64,000 nt of DNA, taken from Plantactinospora sp. KBS50 (lineage in GTDB: Bacteria; Actinomycetota; Actinomycetes; Mycobacteriales; Micromonosporaceae). Within the stretch, counting starts at the first letter, position 1. The number at the start of each line of letters is the position of its first letter. A model generated the notes under the pieces. The model worked only from the letters and a program-made list of their open reading frames with translations, was not told the DNA's origin and did not search any database. The stretch spans positions 6,204,001 to 6,268,000 of the forward strand of contig NZ_CP022961.1 of assembly GCF_002285795.1 (NCBI RefSeq), in the 5' to 3' direction. Positions 21,941 through 30,683 of the stretch are shown here, piece by piece. The translations under genes and the position numbers were made by a program.

Positions 21941-22212
21941 GACGCCCGCCTTCCGTGTCCCGGCGCGGCTCCGCGTGCGGGCCGGCCGCGTGTCCGACGG
22001 GCGATCCCCTGCTGGCCGCCCGCGACTTACAACCCAACATCTTTCACGTTGGACCGACAAATTGAGGGCGGATGTTGTCACCGGATCGTCATCCGGGCGC
22101 ACCGTCCCGGTCATCGGGGCCGACGTGGGACGGCCGGCCCGAAACGGGGAGAAAGCACGCTTTTAGCCGGAATGCGTACCTTTTGGTGGGCCGTCGGCGG
22201 CCGGTCCGGCGG

Positions 22213-22935
22213 TCAGCCGCCGGCGGTGGCGGACTGGGCGCGGCGATCGGCGCGGCGCCGGGCGCGCCGCAGCGGCGGCGGCGTGACGAGCCGCTCGACG
22301 ATGCCGAGCAGCAGTTCCACCAGCAGCGCCAGGGCGGCCACCAGCAGCCCGCCGGCCAGGATCTGGCCGCCGCCCACCGCGATGCTCAGGCCGAAGCCGG
22401 CGCTGATGATCTGGCCGAGCCCACCGCCGTTCACGAACGACGCCAGCGCCGCGGTGGCCACCACCTGCACGGCCGCGGTACGGAAACCGGCAGCCAGGTA
22501 CGGCACCGCGAGCGGCAACTCCACCCGGCGCAGCAGTTGGCCGCCGGACAGACCCATGCCCCGGGCCGCGTCCCGCGCCTCCGGGTCCACCTCCCGCACC
22601 CCGGTGTACGCGTTGGCCAGCAGCGGCGGCACGGCGAAGACGGCCAGCGCGATGATCACGGGAGGCCGGCCGAAGCCGAGGAAGGTCAGCGGCAGCAGCG
22701 TGAGCAGCGCGATGGTCGGGATCGCCAGGGTCACGTTGGACAGCAGCACCACGAGCCCGCCGCCCCGGCCGGTGTGCCCGAGCCACAGCCCGATGGGCCA
22801 GGCCACCAGGCAGCCGAGCGCGACCGCCGCGGCGGACAGGTACAGGTGCTCGCCGAGCCGGTCGAGGATGCCGTCCGGGTTGGTCCAGTTGAGCGGGTCG
22901 TTGAGCCAGACCACCGCCTGTTGGATCGGGTTCAT
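22213..22935 (-). CDS. Osmoprotectant ABC transporter permease 2
   Basis: 240-residue BPD_transp_1 permease with about six membrane segments. The cytoplasmic EAA loop reads EARDAARGMGLSGGQLLRRVELPLA and contacts the ATPase. The ATG at 22935 overlaps the stop of the preceding permease (ATGA). The C-terminus is Arg-rich (about 225-240). Together with the other permease it forms the OpuB/C-type heterodimeric channel. Confidence 0.93.
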   Translation of the reverse strand: MNPIQQAVVWLNDPLNWTNPDGILDRLGEHLYLSAAAVALGCLVAWPIGLWLGHTGRGGGLVVLLSNVTLAIPTIALLTLLPLTFLGFGRPPVIIALAVFAVPPLLANAYTGVREVDPEARDAARGMGLSGGQLLRRVELPLAVPYLAAGFRTAAVQVVATAALASFVNGGGLGQIISAGFGLSIAVGGGQILAGGLLVAALALLVELLLGIVERLVTPPPLRRARRRADRRAQSATAGG

Positions 22936-23621
22936 CGCACGCTCCGCCGGGTCAGCCACGGGGTGAGGAGCCGGCCGACGCCGGCCAGCAGGAGGTCCAG
23001 CACGAGGGCCAGACCCACGCAGAGCAGGGTCCCGGTGAGGATCTCGGCGCGGTAGAAGTTGTTCCGGAAGCCGCCGATGATCAACTGGCCGAGGCCGCCG
23101 TGCCCGACCAGGACACCGACGGTCACCAGCGCCACCGTCGACACCGTGGCCAGCCGCAGGCCGGTGAGGATGCCGGGCAGCGCCAGCGGGAGATCTATCC
23201 GCACCAACCGGGCGAATCTGCCGTACCCCATCCCCTCGGCCGCGTCGCGCACCTCGGCCGGCACCTGGTTCAGGCCGGCCAGGGTGTTCCGGATGATCAG
23301 CAACAGGGCGTAGATGACCAGCCCGATCAGCACGGTGGAGGTGCCGGTGCCCACGTACGGGGCGACGAACGAGAACAGGGCCAGCGAGGGAATCGTGTAG
23401 AGCACTCCGGAGAATGCGAGAATCGGCCCGGTGAGGGAGCGGAACCAGTACGCCGCCACGGCGAGCGGGACCGCCACCAGGGCGGCGATCAGCACGGCCT
23501 GCCCGGTGAGCGAAGCGTGCTCGCGCAGCGCGGCGAGTATGGTCTCCGAGTTGTCCCGCACGTACTGCCAGGAGAACCACGGATTGCCCGGAGCTTCCTG
23601 ATAGCTCAAGTGGAAGGACAT
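22932..23621 (-). CDS. Osmoprotectant ABC transporter permease 1
   Basis: 229-residue BPD_transp_1 permease with about six membrane segments and the EAA loop EVRDAAEGMGYGRFARLVRIDLPLA. The start at 23621 lies only two bases from the start of the divergent ATPase gene, so any promoter must sit inside that gene. It is translationally coupled to permease 2 by ATGA. Confidence 0.93.
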   Translation of the reverse strand: MSFHLSYQEAPGNPWFSWQYVRDNSETILAALREHASLTGQAVLIAALVAVPLAVAAYWFRSLTGPILAFSGVLYTIPSLALFSFVAPYVGTGTSTVLIGLVIYALLLIIRNTLAGLNQVPAEVRDAAEGMGYGRFARLVRIDLPLALPGILTGLRLATVSTVALVTVGVLVGHGGLGQLIIGGFRNNFYRAEILTGTLLCVGLALVLDLLLAGVGRLLTPWLTRRSVR

Positions 23622-23623
23622 AC

Positions 23624-24652
23624 GTGGACGTTACCCCGGACGCCGGTGCCACCGCCGACCGCGGATCCCCGCGGCCGGCCGCCGCCCCGATCACCCTGGA
23701 GCACATCCGGAAGCGGTACCCGGACGGCACCGAGGCGGTCGGCGACCTGAGCCTGGAGATCAGGTCCGGCGAGCTGATGGTGCTGATCGGCCCCTCCGGC
23801 TGCGGCAAGTCCACGGTGCTCCGCATGATCAACCGGTTGATCGAACCGACCTCCGGCCGGATACGGCTCGGCGACGAGGACGTCACGGACGTCGACCCGG
23901 TCCAGCTCCGTCGGCGGATGGGGTACGTCATCCAGAACGTCGGCCTCTTCCCGCACCAGACCATCCGGACGAACGTCGGCACGGTACCCCGGCTGCTCGG
24001 CTGGCCCTCGACGCGGATCCGCGCCCGCGCCGACGAACTGCTCGAACTGGTCGGGCTCGACCCGGGTACGTTCGGCCGGCGCTACCCGCACGAGCTGTCC
24101 GGCGGCCAGCGCCAGCGGGTCGGGGTGGCCCGGGCCCTGGCCGCGGACCCGGTGGTGCTGCTCATGGACGAGCCGTTCTCGGCGGTCGACCCGATCGCCC
24201 GGACCCGGTTGCAGGAGGAGTTCCTCCGGCTACAGGCCGAGGTACGCAAGACGATCGTGCTGGTCACCCACGACCTGGACGAGGCCATCCGGCTCGGCGA
24301 CCGGATCGCGGTGCTGTCCCAGGGCGGCAGGCTGGAACAGTACGATCCGCCCGCGAAGCTGCTCGGCGAGCCGTCGTCCCCGTTCGTGCGGGAATTCGTC
24401 GGCACCGACCGCGGGATCCGGCGACTCGCCGTGACGCCGGTGACCCGGGAACTCCTCGACCCGGTCGAGGGCACCGACGCGGCGAAGCTGCCGGCCGTGC
24501 AGCTCGGCACGTCGCTCTACGACGCGCTGGCGGCCCTGCTGGTGGCCAACGCCGACCACGCGAGGGTGCTCCACCAGGGACAGCCGGTCGGCCTGCTGAG
24601 CCGGCACCGCGTACTGAGCATCGACTATCCGGCCGAGACCGGCCAGGTGTGA
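23624..24652 (+). CDS. Osmoprotectant ABC transporter ATP-binding protein
   Basis: 342 residues. Walker A is IGPSGCGKST, the Q-loop is at YVIQNVGLFPHQ, the ABC signature is LSGGQRQRV, Walker B is VVLLMDEPFSAVD and the H-loop is LVTHD. A C-terminal CBS-like domain (about 270-335) may sense ionic strength, as in OpuA-type ATPases. The GTG at 23624 is preceded by GGAAGGAC, which lies inside the divergent permease gene. A hairpin follows the stop. Confidence 0.93.
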   Translation: MDVTPDAGATADRGSPRPAAAPITLEHIRKRYPDGTEAVGDLSLEIRSGELMVLIGPSGCGKSTVLRMINRLIEPTSGRIRLGDEDVTDVDPVQLRRRMGYVIQNVGLFPHQTIRTNVGTVPRLLGWPSTRIRARADELLELVGLDPGTFGRRYPHELSGGQRQRVGVARALAADPVVLLMDEPFSAVDPIARTRLQEEFLRLQAEVRKTIVLVTHDLDEAIRLGDRIAVLSQGGRLEQYDPPAKLLGEPSSPFVREFVGTDRGIRRLAVTPVTRELLDPVEGTDAAKLPAVQLGTSLYDALAALLVANADHARVLHQGQPVGLLSRHRVLSIDYPAETGQV

Positions 24653-24659
24653 CGCCGGT

Positions 24660-24693
24660 GCGGCCGGCCTCCCCGGCGGGGAAGGCCGGCCGC
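24660..24693 (+). terminator. Terminator hairpin after the osmoprotectant ATPase gene
   Basis: Arms 24660-24674 and 24678-24693 pair over 15 bp with one bulged A and a GGC loop, 7 bases after the stop codon. The neighbouring gene is convergent, so it may act on both strands. Confidence 0.7.
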
Positions 24694-24764
24694 GCGGCCG
24701 TCCGGTCCGCGGCACGGCCACCGCGGCTGCCGGGACGCCCGGACCGGGCGGCCGGCACGGCGGC

Positions 24765-25256
24765 TCAACGACGACCGCGATAGCCGCCCAGCGTGGCGAT
24801 GCCGATGATCCAGCCGGTGAACAGGCCGTACCGCGCGCCGTCACCGGCGGCCTGCAGGGCACCGAGCAACGACGGATTGGACTTGATCAACGCGGTGATC
24901 AGCGCCGCGAAGGCGCCCGCGAAGATGTACGCCCCCCAGCCCGCGAAGAACTGGCTGAGCGTTCCCCGCGCCCGGGCCAACTGGGAGCCCGGGAGCAGGA
25001 ACAGGAACAGTGCGGTCAGTGCGACCACCAGGATCGCCTTGAGATCGGCGGCGAAGACGTCCTGGATGGAGTCGGACGAGTCGAATCGCCAGGCCGGCCA
25101 GGCCAGCAGTTGCAGGAACCAGCCGCCGGCGGTCTTGGGGTTCGTGTTGTCCCGGGCCCAGTCGGCGTACCACGGACTGCCGAAGACCAGGACCAGAATG
25201 AGCGCGGCGAGCGTACCCGCGCCCGGCGCAGACTTGTACCGGTTGGTGAGAGCCAT
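24765..25256 (-). CDS. Small integral membrane protein of unknown function
   Basis: 163 residues with probably four membrane segments (about 15-30, 73-92, 105-125 and 140-158). The first extracytoplasmic loop is long and Trp-rich (WYADWARDNTNPKTAGGWF). No family was recognised. The ATG at 25256 is clear. It is convergent with the osmoprotectant ATPase gene. Confidence 0.7.
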   Translation of the reverse strand: MALTNRYKSAPGAGTLAALILVLVFGSPWYADWARDNTNPKTAGGWFLQLLAWPAWRFDSSDSIQDVFAADLKAILVVALTALFLFLLPGSQLARARGTLSQFFAGWGAYIFAGAFAALITALIKSNPSLLGALQAAGDGARYGLFTGWIIGIATLGGYRGRR

Positions 25257-25325
25257 GGCGCGGTAATTCCCTGCGCCCGCCCGACAGCAAACCTGGCGAG
25301 CGACTTCGGTGGATGTCCGGCGGTC

Positions 25326-25631
25326 CTAGTGTTTCAACAGGTAGTCGATGAAGGCCGCGCGCAGCAGCGGCGCCGCCTCCTCGTACCCGTGCCCGGTCAG
25401 CTCCCGCCACAGCGCCACCGCCTCGTCCACGGTGGGTCCGACCGAGTTCGGCGAACCGTCAAGTGCCTCCGCCTCGTCGGCGTTCGGCAGGTGCCGCAGC
25501 ACCGACCAGAAGAAGCGGATGTCCCGGTGCTCCCGGGCCACGCTGAAGGCCCGCTCCCGCAACTCCTCCGTGGACAGCGCGTCAAGCTGCGCGAAGTCGG
25601 TGGCCGGCCGGCCCGATGGCGTCTCCGTCAT
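25326..25631 (-). CDS. Small conserved cytoplasmic protein of unknown function
   Basis: 101 residues, acidic and mostly helical, with no membrane segment. Visible features are LSTEELRERAFSVAREHRD and WSVLRHLPNADEAEALDG. Codon use and GC3 match real genes, and the ORF fills the space between two minus-strand membrane protein genes. Function unknown. Confidence 0.7.
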   Translation of the reverse strand: MTETPSGRPATDFAQLDALSTEELRERAFSVAREHRDIRFFWSVLRHLPNADEAEALDGSPNSVGPTVDEAVALWRELTGHGYEEAAPLLRAAFIDYLLKH

Positions 25632-25655
25632 GCCTGGAGACTAGCGGCGCGGCCC

Positions 25656-26885
25656 TCACCGATTGGTGGAACCCCACCGGTCGGCGTCCCAGGGGTCGGG
25701 GCGGGTCTCGGCCGGCTGCGCCGGCAGGGTGGCCGACCACGAGTCGGACCGCTCGGTCGAGGCCGACCAGTCGTTGTCCGGGTCCGTCGCCCACTCGCCG
25801 CTGTCGCCGGTACCGGTTGCCCGCGGCCGGCCGAACGCCTCCACCAGGCGGGTCACCACCAGGCCACCGGCGAGCGTGATGGCCGCCGTCGCGGCCAGCG
25901 CGATGTTCCAACCCTGCAGGCCCGAATAGCGCAGGAACAGGGTCACCGCCAACACCGAGAGCAACGTTCCGAACACCCCGCCGCGCCGGCCGTACGCGCT
26001 GGTCCCGCCGAGCATGGCGGCGCCGATCGCCAGCCCGGTCCAGTCCAGGCCGGTCGTCGGGCGCACCTCGCTGGCCCCGTTGGCCGCGAACAGCACGCCG
26101 GCCGCGGTCGCCAGCACCATCGAGGCCACGAGCGCCGCCGCGGCCACGACGCCGCCGGCCACACCGCGGCGCCGCGCCGGGTCGGCCACCGGGCGGAACC
26201 GACCCACCATCCGGCGGATCGACCGGATCGACCCGAACATTCCGGCCAGCACGGCCAGCACGGCAAACCCGCCGAACAGGTAGCTGGCGGTACGCGTCGG
26301 GTCGTACCCGCCCTGCACCGGGACCGGTCCGGAGCGCTGCTGGATGAAGACCATCACGCCCAGCGCCGCGGCGAGGCTCGCCGCCCAGCTCGGAACGTGG
26401 AATCCCACCACCAGCACCGCGATCGCCAGCCCCATGGCGGCGGCCACGAGCACCGCGGGGATCATGGCGGTCACGACGCCCTGGTCGCCGTTCTCGGCGA
26501 AGTACAGGCCGGCCGCCACCACCACCGGCCCGAGCGCGAGGTTGGGCACGGCGGCCCGCAGCGTCACCCCGGCCCCGAGCGTGAGCAGACCCAGCGCGGA
26601 CGCCGAGACCAGCAGCGTGCGCAGACCGTGTCCACGAAGCGTCGCCGGGTCGTCGCGGTAGAGCAGGTAGCCGAGCACGACCGCCGCGACCAGCAGCAGG
26701 ATCTCGCACAGCACGTGTATGCCGATCCGGTCCCGACCCGGCTCGCCGTGCGCCGGGTCGTCGAAGACGTCGTCGAGCGCGGGAGCCGGCGCGCGATGCG
26801 AGCGGGTCGTCCCGCCGTCGGCTTCGCCGTACACGTCGGTGCCGTCGAACTCCCGCCGCCGATAGGTCGGCTCGTCGTACGTCAT
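25656..26885 (-). CDS. Multi-pass membrane protein resembling RbsC-type ABC permeases
   Basis: 409 residues. A charged cytoplasmic N-terminus (about 1-55) is followed by about nine or ten membrane segments. The section LDWTGLAIGAAMLGGTSAYGRRGG matches the conserved loop of sugar-type BPD_transp_2 permeases (normally AGxxLGGTS). A hydrophilic Trp/Asp/Pro-rich tail makes up the last 60 residues. No ATPase or binding protein lies beside it, so transport is uncertain. The ATG at 26885 is used; the 14 codons upstream are unlikely. Confidence 0.75.
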   Translation of the reverse strand: MTYDEPTYRRREFDGTDVYGEADGGTTRSHRAPAPALDDVFDDPAHGEPGRDRIGIHVLCEILLLVAAVVLGYLLYRDDPATLRGHGLRTLLVSASALGLLTLGAGVTLRAAVPNLALGPVVVAAGLYFAENGDQGVVTAMIPAVLVAAAMGLAIAVLVVGFHVPSWAASLAAALGVMVFIQQRSGPVPVQGGYDPTRTASYLFGGFAVLAVLAGMFGSIRSIRRMVGRFRPVADPARRRGVAGGVVAAAALVASMVLATAAGVLFAANGASEVRPTTGLDWTGLAIGAAMLGGTSAYGRRGGVFGTLLSVLAVTLFLRYSGLQGWNIALAATAAITLAGGLVVTRLVEAFGRPRATGTGDSGEWATDPDNDWSASTERSDSWSATLPAQPAETRPDPWDADRWGSTNR

Positions 26886-27121
26886 GGGGTGCGCCTCCCG
26901 GATCGTCCGCCCGGCCGACCGGGCCACGGCCAGCGTGCCCGGAACCGGTGGGTGACCGTCCGGTCCGATCTCGGACCCGATCCCGGTCGCCAGGCACCGT
27001 ACCTGGACACCGGGTCGGGCGTAACCCCCCGGCCAACCGGCGTCGTCGACCGCCGGCCCGTTCCCGGCTCACGGCCCTGTCCGGCCGGCCGAATGCCTGC
27101 GCTGGGTGGCCAAACGGTCGC

Positions 27122-27634
27122 TCAGCGGCGACCTTCGTCGTCCTGCTCGTCGTCGTCGCGTTCCGGCACCCGGCAGGAGCGCTCCAGCCAGAGCGCGGCG
27201 GCGATCAGCGCGAGCGACGCCACCAGGCCGGCGACGGCCGCCGGCAGGTCATCGGACGCGGCCCGGGTGCGTTCCACCGCCAGCCATCCGGTCAGCCCCG
27301 CCCAGAACCCGGCGAAGATGGCGCCCACCAGCGACGACGCCTTGGCCAGCACGGCGTACCGGGCCACCGTGAGCGGTTCGACCGGTTCGCGCCCGGGACG
27401 GCGCTCGATGCGGGCCCGGGTGGTGATCGCCGCGTACGCCTCCAGCACGGCCAGACCGGCGAGGGTCACGGCCGGCAGCCAGGGCAGCGCCGGGATGTCG
27501 GCGTAGAAGGCGCTGATCAGCAGCCAGGCCAGGGCCGCCGCCACCAGGGCGGCCACCACCAGGCTCGCCGGCCTCGTGGGTCCCATGCTGGGGCTCGGCG
27601 TCGGCTGCCGGGGCGGGGAGGAACGCTCGCTCAC
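27122..27634 (-). CDS. DUF3180 family membrane protein
   Basis: 170 residues with four membrane segments and a basic/acidic C-terminal tail (ERDDDEQDDEGRR). DUF3180 proteins occur only in actinobacteria, usually directly after folK as here; the function is unknown. The GTG at 27634 overlaps the folK stop (GTGA). Confidence 0.88.
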   Translation of the reverse strand: MSERSSPPRQPTPSPSMGPTRPASLVVAALVAAALAWLLISAFYADIPALPWLPAVTLAGLAVLEAYAAITTRARIERRPGREPVEPLTVARYAVLAKASSLVGAIFAGFWAGLTGWLAVERTRAASDDLPAAVAGLVASLALIAAALWLERSCRVPERDDDEQDDEGRR

Positions 27635-28158
27635 CGGTCCGACTCTATCCGCATGTCCGGGTCGGGGCGCAGGTCCCGCAGCTGAGACGCCAGCGCCTCC
27701 CCGCTCAGCAGGTCGGCGATCCGGCCGTGCCCGGGCAGCCGGCCGGACGGCTCGATCTCCAGCCACGGCCGGAGCACGAAGGCCCGCAGGTGCGCCCGGG
27801 GATGCGGCAGGACCAGCTCCGGATCGTCGCTGACCACCGGTTCGCCGTCGGCGTTCCACACGCCGATGACGTCGACGTCCAGCGTGCGCGGGCCGAACCG
27901 GCGGTCCGGGTCCCGGCGCCGCCCGGCCGCGGCCTCCAGGCTCTGCGCGCGGACCAGCCAGTCCCGCGGGGCGGCCGCCGGGTCCGCGACCAGCAGCGCG
28001 AGATTGAGGTACGCCGGCTGGTCGGCGTCTCCCCACGGCGGCGTCTCGTACACCCCGGAGGTCGCCACCAGGACGTCCCGCAGCCCGTGCACCGCCCCGC
28101 GGAGGTGGCCCAGCCGGTCCCCCAGGTTGCTGCCCAGCGACAGCACGGCCCGGCTCAT
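27631..28158 (-). CDS. folK: 2-amino-4-hydroxy-6-hydroxymethyldihydropteridine diphosphokinase
   Basis: HPPK transfers pyrophosphate from ATP to the pterin in folate synthesis. In the 175 residues, LSLGSNLGDR, YETPPWGDADQPAYLN and the signature RRFGPRTLDVDVI are intact, with metal-binding aspartates in the last. The ATG at 28158 overlaps the folB stop (ATGA). Confidence 0.95.
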   Translation of the reverse strand: MSRAVLSLGSNLGDRLGHLRGAVHGLRDVLVATSGVYETPPWGDADQPAYLNLALLVADPAAAPRDWLVRAQSLEAAAGRRRDPDRRFGPRTLDVDVIGVWNADGEPVVSDDPELVLPHPRAHLRAFVLRPWLEIEPSGRLPGHGRIADLLSGEALASQLRDLRPDPDMRIESDR

Positions 28159-28559
28159 CGCGCCGCGACCCCGGGGTCGCCCGGGTGCGGCCGGGTACGG
28201 GTGATGGTCACCGCGACGTCGGCGAACTCGTGCGGGATCGGCGCCTGCGGCTTGTGCACGGTGACCGTGGCCACGGCCACCCGCCGGTCGTCGAGGCAGG
28301 CCGCGGCGAGCCGGTCCGCCAGCGTCTCGATCAGGTGCACCGGATCCCCGGCGACGATCGCCACCAGCCGGCCGGCCAGTTCCCCGTAGTGCACCGTGTC
28401 GGCGACGTCGTCCGAACGGGCCGCGGGCGCGAGATCCAACTCCAGGCGTACGTCGATGACGAAGTCCTGGCCGTGGTCCCGCTCGAAGTCGTACACCCCG
28501 TGCCGGCCGCGGACCCGCAGCCCGGCCAGGGTGATCGCGTCCCGGATCGGCGCCGTCAC
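28155..28559 (-). CDS. folB: Dihydroneopterin aldolase
   Basis: Cleaves dihydroneopterin to the hydroxymethyl pterin. The 134 residues carry GRHGVYDFERDHGQDFVIDV, the catalytic ETLADRLA region and a conserved lysine in VHKPQAPIPHEF. The GTG at 28559 overlaps the folP stop (GTGA) once folP is read in its repaired frame. Confidence 0.95.
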   Translation of the reverse strand: MTAPIRDAITLAGLRVRGRHGVYDFERDHGQDFVIDVRLELDLAPAARSDDVADTVHYGELAGRLVAIVAGDPVHLIETLADRLAAACLDDRRVAVATVTVHKPQAPIPHEFADVAVTITRTRPHPGDPGVAAR

Positions 28560-29511
28560 CGGGCGCCGCCGGTCTTGGCCGTGCCGGCGACGGACCCGGC
28601 GGGCGGACCCCCTGAGCCGGCGGGCGGACCCGCTGGGCCCGCGGCCGGGACCGCTGAGCCGGGTGCCGCCGCGGGGACCAGCCGGGGCCGGCCGCTGGCG
28701 CACCAGACGGCGAGGGCGTCCACGGTGCCCCGGACGTCGTGCACCCGTACCCCCAGGCGCCGGCCGCCGCGGCCAGCACGCTGGTGGCGATGGTGGCCGC
28801 CTCGCGCTCGGCGGCGGGTCGGGGCGTCCCGTCCGGTCCGGCCAGCAGCCTGCCCAGATAGGACTTCCGGCTGGCCGCGAAGAGCAGCGGGAAGCCGAGT
28901 TCGACCAGTTCGGCAAGCCGGACGGTGAGCGCCCAGTTGTCCTCGGACCCCTTCGCGAAGCCCAGGCCGGGGTCGATGACGATGCGCTCGGGCGCCACCC
29001 CCGCGGCGAGCGCCGCGTCGACCCGCTGGCCCAGTTCGGCCTTCACGTCGGCCACCACGTCGGTGTACCGAGCCAGTTCGGCCATCCGGCGGGAGTGCCC
29101 GCGCCAGTGCATGAGCACCCAGGGACACCCGGCGTCGGCCACCACCCGGGCCATGTCCGGGTCGGCCAGCCCGCCGGAGACGTCGTTCACCACCGTCACC
29201 CCGGCCGCGAGCGCCGCGGCGGCCACGCTGGCCCGGGTCGTGTCGATGCTCATCGGCACGCCGAGCGCCGCGAGTTCACGGACCACGGGCAGCACCCGGG
29301 CCAGTTCGGTGGCCGCGTCCACGCGTTCGGCACCCGGCCGGGTGGACTCGCCGCCGACGTCCACCAGCCGGGCGCCCTCGGCGTACATCCGCCGGCCGTG
29401 TTCGACGGCCACGCCGAGGTCCGTGTACCGGCCACCGTCGGAGAAGGAGTCGGGCGTGACGTTGAGCACGCCCATCACCACCGGCCGGTCCGGACGCAGC
29501 AGTTCGGTCAC
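28556..29511 (-). pseudogene. folP: Dihydropteroate synthase FolP, interrupted by a one-base frameshift
   Basis: Condenses para-aminobenzoate with the pterin pyrophosphate. From GTG 29511 the frame has VMGVLNVTPDSFSDGG, VDVGGESTRPGA, SIDTTRASVA, VNDVSGGLAD, RIVIDPGLGFAKGSEDNW and SRKSYLGRL. After AAAGAWG it leaves the frame. The expected end (VRVHDVRGTVDAL plus a Pro/Ala/Gly-rich tail) is in the next frame, with the stop at 28556. One extra C in the C5 run near 28751-28755 (plus strand) gives 318 residues. All catalytic motifs precede the break. Confidence 0.9.
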
Positions 29512-29557
29512 GGTTCGACCGTACCGACCCGGGTCCCCGCACGTCGGGGCGGGGCTA

Positions 29558-29573
29558 TCGAACGGGTGTACGA
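29558..29573. promoter_or_regulatory. LexA-box-like palindrome
   Basis: TCGAACGGGTGTACGA matches the actinobacterial SOS box TCGAAC-N4-GTTCGA with one mismatch. It lies 47 bases before the folP start and about 260 before the VirB2-like gene, so either direction could be controlled. Confidence 0.4.
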
Positions 29574-29614
29574 TCAACCGGACATCCGGGCCGACCGGGC
29601 CCTCCGGTCGCGCC

Positions 29615-29643
29615 TTGTTAGAGACAGGGGCGGGCCGTACGCT
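29615..29643 (+). promoter_or_regulatory. Candidate promoter of the type IV-like locus
   Basis: TTGTTA (29615-29620) and TACGCT (29638-29643) are separated by 17 bases on the plus strand, the only well-spaced pair seen before the VirB2-like gene. The -10 is a weak match. Confidence 0.4.
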
Positions 29644-29834
29644 GTGCAGTTGCGAGGCATCCAGACGGCGAAGCTGAAGGGGATGGGCCAAAACAGTCAC
29701 AAACGCCCAAAACTCGTCACTGCTCGTGGCGGGCGCGGGACGCGGGGTCTACCAGGGCGGGCAGATTCTCGACGTTCCACCCGGTGCGACATCCGCGTTG
29801 CGGCTTCGCCGGCCGCGCCTTGGGGAGGTATCCG

Positions 29835-30149
29835 ATGATCGCCACGGAACTCGTGGAGATGGTGTGGAACACGGGCGGACAGGCCCTCCACACAATGACG
29901 CACACCGCCGCGGCGGCACCCGAGCCGACGGACATCAACACCAAGGGTGTTGTGGGATTCTTCGCCAGCAAGATCGCCCCGATCCTGTTGGCCGTACTGG
30001 GAGTGATCTTCATCGGCCGCGCCAGTCGCGGTGAGATTTCCAAGGTGCTGACCAGCTCCGCCATCGCGATCGTCGGGCTCGCCTTCATCGCCGGCGCGGC
30101 CACACTGTTCTTCGTCGGCGAGTACCTGATCAACCTGATCTTCCAGTAG
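29835..30149 (+). CDS. VirB2/TrbC-like small membrane protein
   Basis: 104 residues. A short N-terminal helix and an Ala/His-rich segment are followed by two membrane helices (about 38-60 and 70-98) joined by a short basic loop (GRASRGEISK). Size, topology and first place in a VirB-ordered cluster fit a pilin-like VirB2/TrbC subunit, but sequence identity to known pilins is not evident. The ATG at 29835 has a strong GGGGAGGT five bases upstream; an in-frame start at 29784 is rejected. It is the first gene of a dense plus-strand series. Confidence 0.7.
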   Translation: MIATELVEMVWNTGGQALHTMTHTAAAAPEPTDINTKGVVGFFASKIAPILLAVLGVIFIGRASRGEISKVLTSSAIAIVGLAFIAGAATLFFVGEYLINLIFQ

Positions 30150-30162
30150 GCGCGGGCTCGAC

Positions 30163-30525
30163 ATGCGGCTGCGCACCGACGACGACATCTACCGGGCCCG
30201 CCTGGTCTATCTCGGCCCGCCCGGTTACACCCTGCCGGTCCACCTGCCCTACGCCCAGTACGGGCTGTTCATGCTGCTCGTGCCGCTGTACATGTTCATT
30301 CACTGGCTTTTCACGCTCGAGGTGGAAATCTTTCCTGCGTGGGAGATCGCCCTCGCCATCGTCACCACCTCGTTCATCTTCCGGTACGTCGATCCGGACC
30401 GCCCGGCCCGTACGGTGATCCGGACCGCGCTCACCGACTGGCGGCGCACCCGCGAGCCGGCCACGGAACTGCGCGATCCGCGCCTGGTCGCCAGGCGCGT
30501 CCGGATCCGGGAGGAGCTGGCATGA
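30163..30525 (+). CDS. VirB3/PrgI-position membrane protein
   Basis: 120 residues. A cytoplasmic N-terminus ending in LGPPGYTLPVHLPYAQYG precedes two closely spaced membrane helices (about 34-52 and 60-76), then a basic cytoplasmic tail. Directly before a VirB4 ATPase gene, this size and topology is what VirB3, PrgI or TcpE proteins show; the assignment rests on that. The stop overlaps the next small ORF (ATGA). Confidence 0.65.
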   Translation: MRLRTDDDIYRARLVYLGPPGYTLPVHLPYAQYGLFMLLVPLYMFIHWLFTLEVEIFPAWEIALAIVTTSFIFRYVDPDRPARTVIRTALTDWRRTREPATELRDPRLVARRVRIREELA

Positions 30526-30683
30526 GCCGCCCTCCGGCCCGCGCGCACCGGATCGCCCAGCCGACCACGCGATCGGGCTGCCGATCCCACCAGCACCTGC
30601 CGGTCCGTCCCGGTCGACAGGGTTGCCAGGCGAGATCCACCGGACCAACCGCGAACACCTACCCGGGCGAGGCGACGGAATGA
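30522..30683 (+). CDS. Possible 53-residue basic protein coupled at both ends
   Basis: A short ORF starts with an ATG overlapping the stop of the VirB3-like gene (ATGA at 30522) and ends with a TGA overlapping the ATG of the VirB4-like gene (ATGA at 30680). The product is Arg/Pro/Gln-rich with no recognisable domain. The exact overlaps suggest it is translated, possibly to pass ribosomes to the virB4-like gene; chance is also possible. Confidence 0.4.
   Translation: MSRPPARAHRIAQPTTRSGCRSHQHLPVRPGRQGCQARSTGPTANTYPGEATE

Larger units (their letters stand above)
29512..29834. other. 323-bp divergent control region between folP and the type IV-like locus
   Basis: No credible gene. It contains a LexA-like palindrome (29558-29573) and a candidate plus-strand promoter (29615-29643), and leaves a leader of about 185 bases before the VirB2-like gene. 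I see no known riboswitch fold in that leader. Confidence 0.6.
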
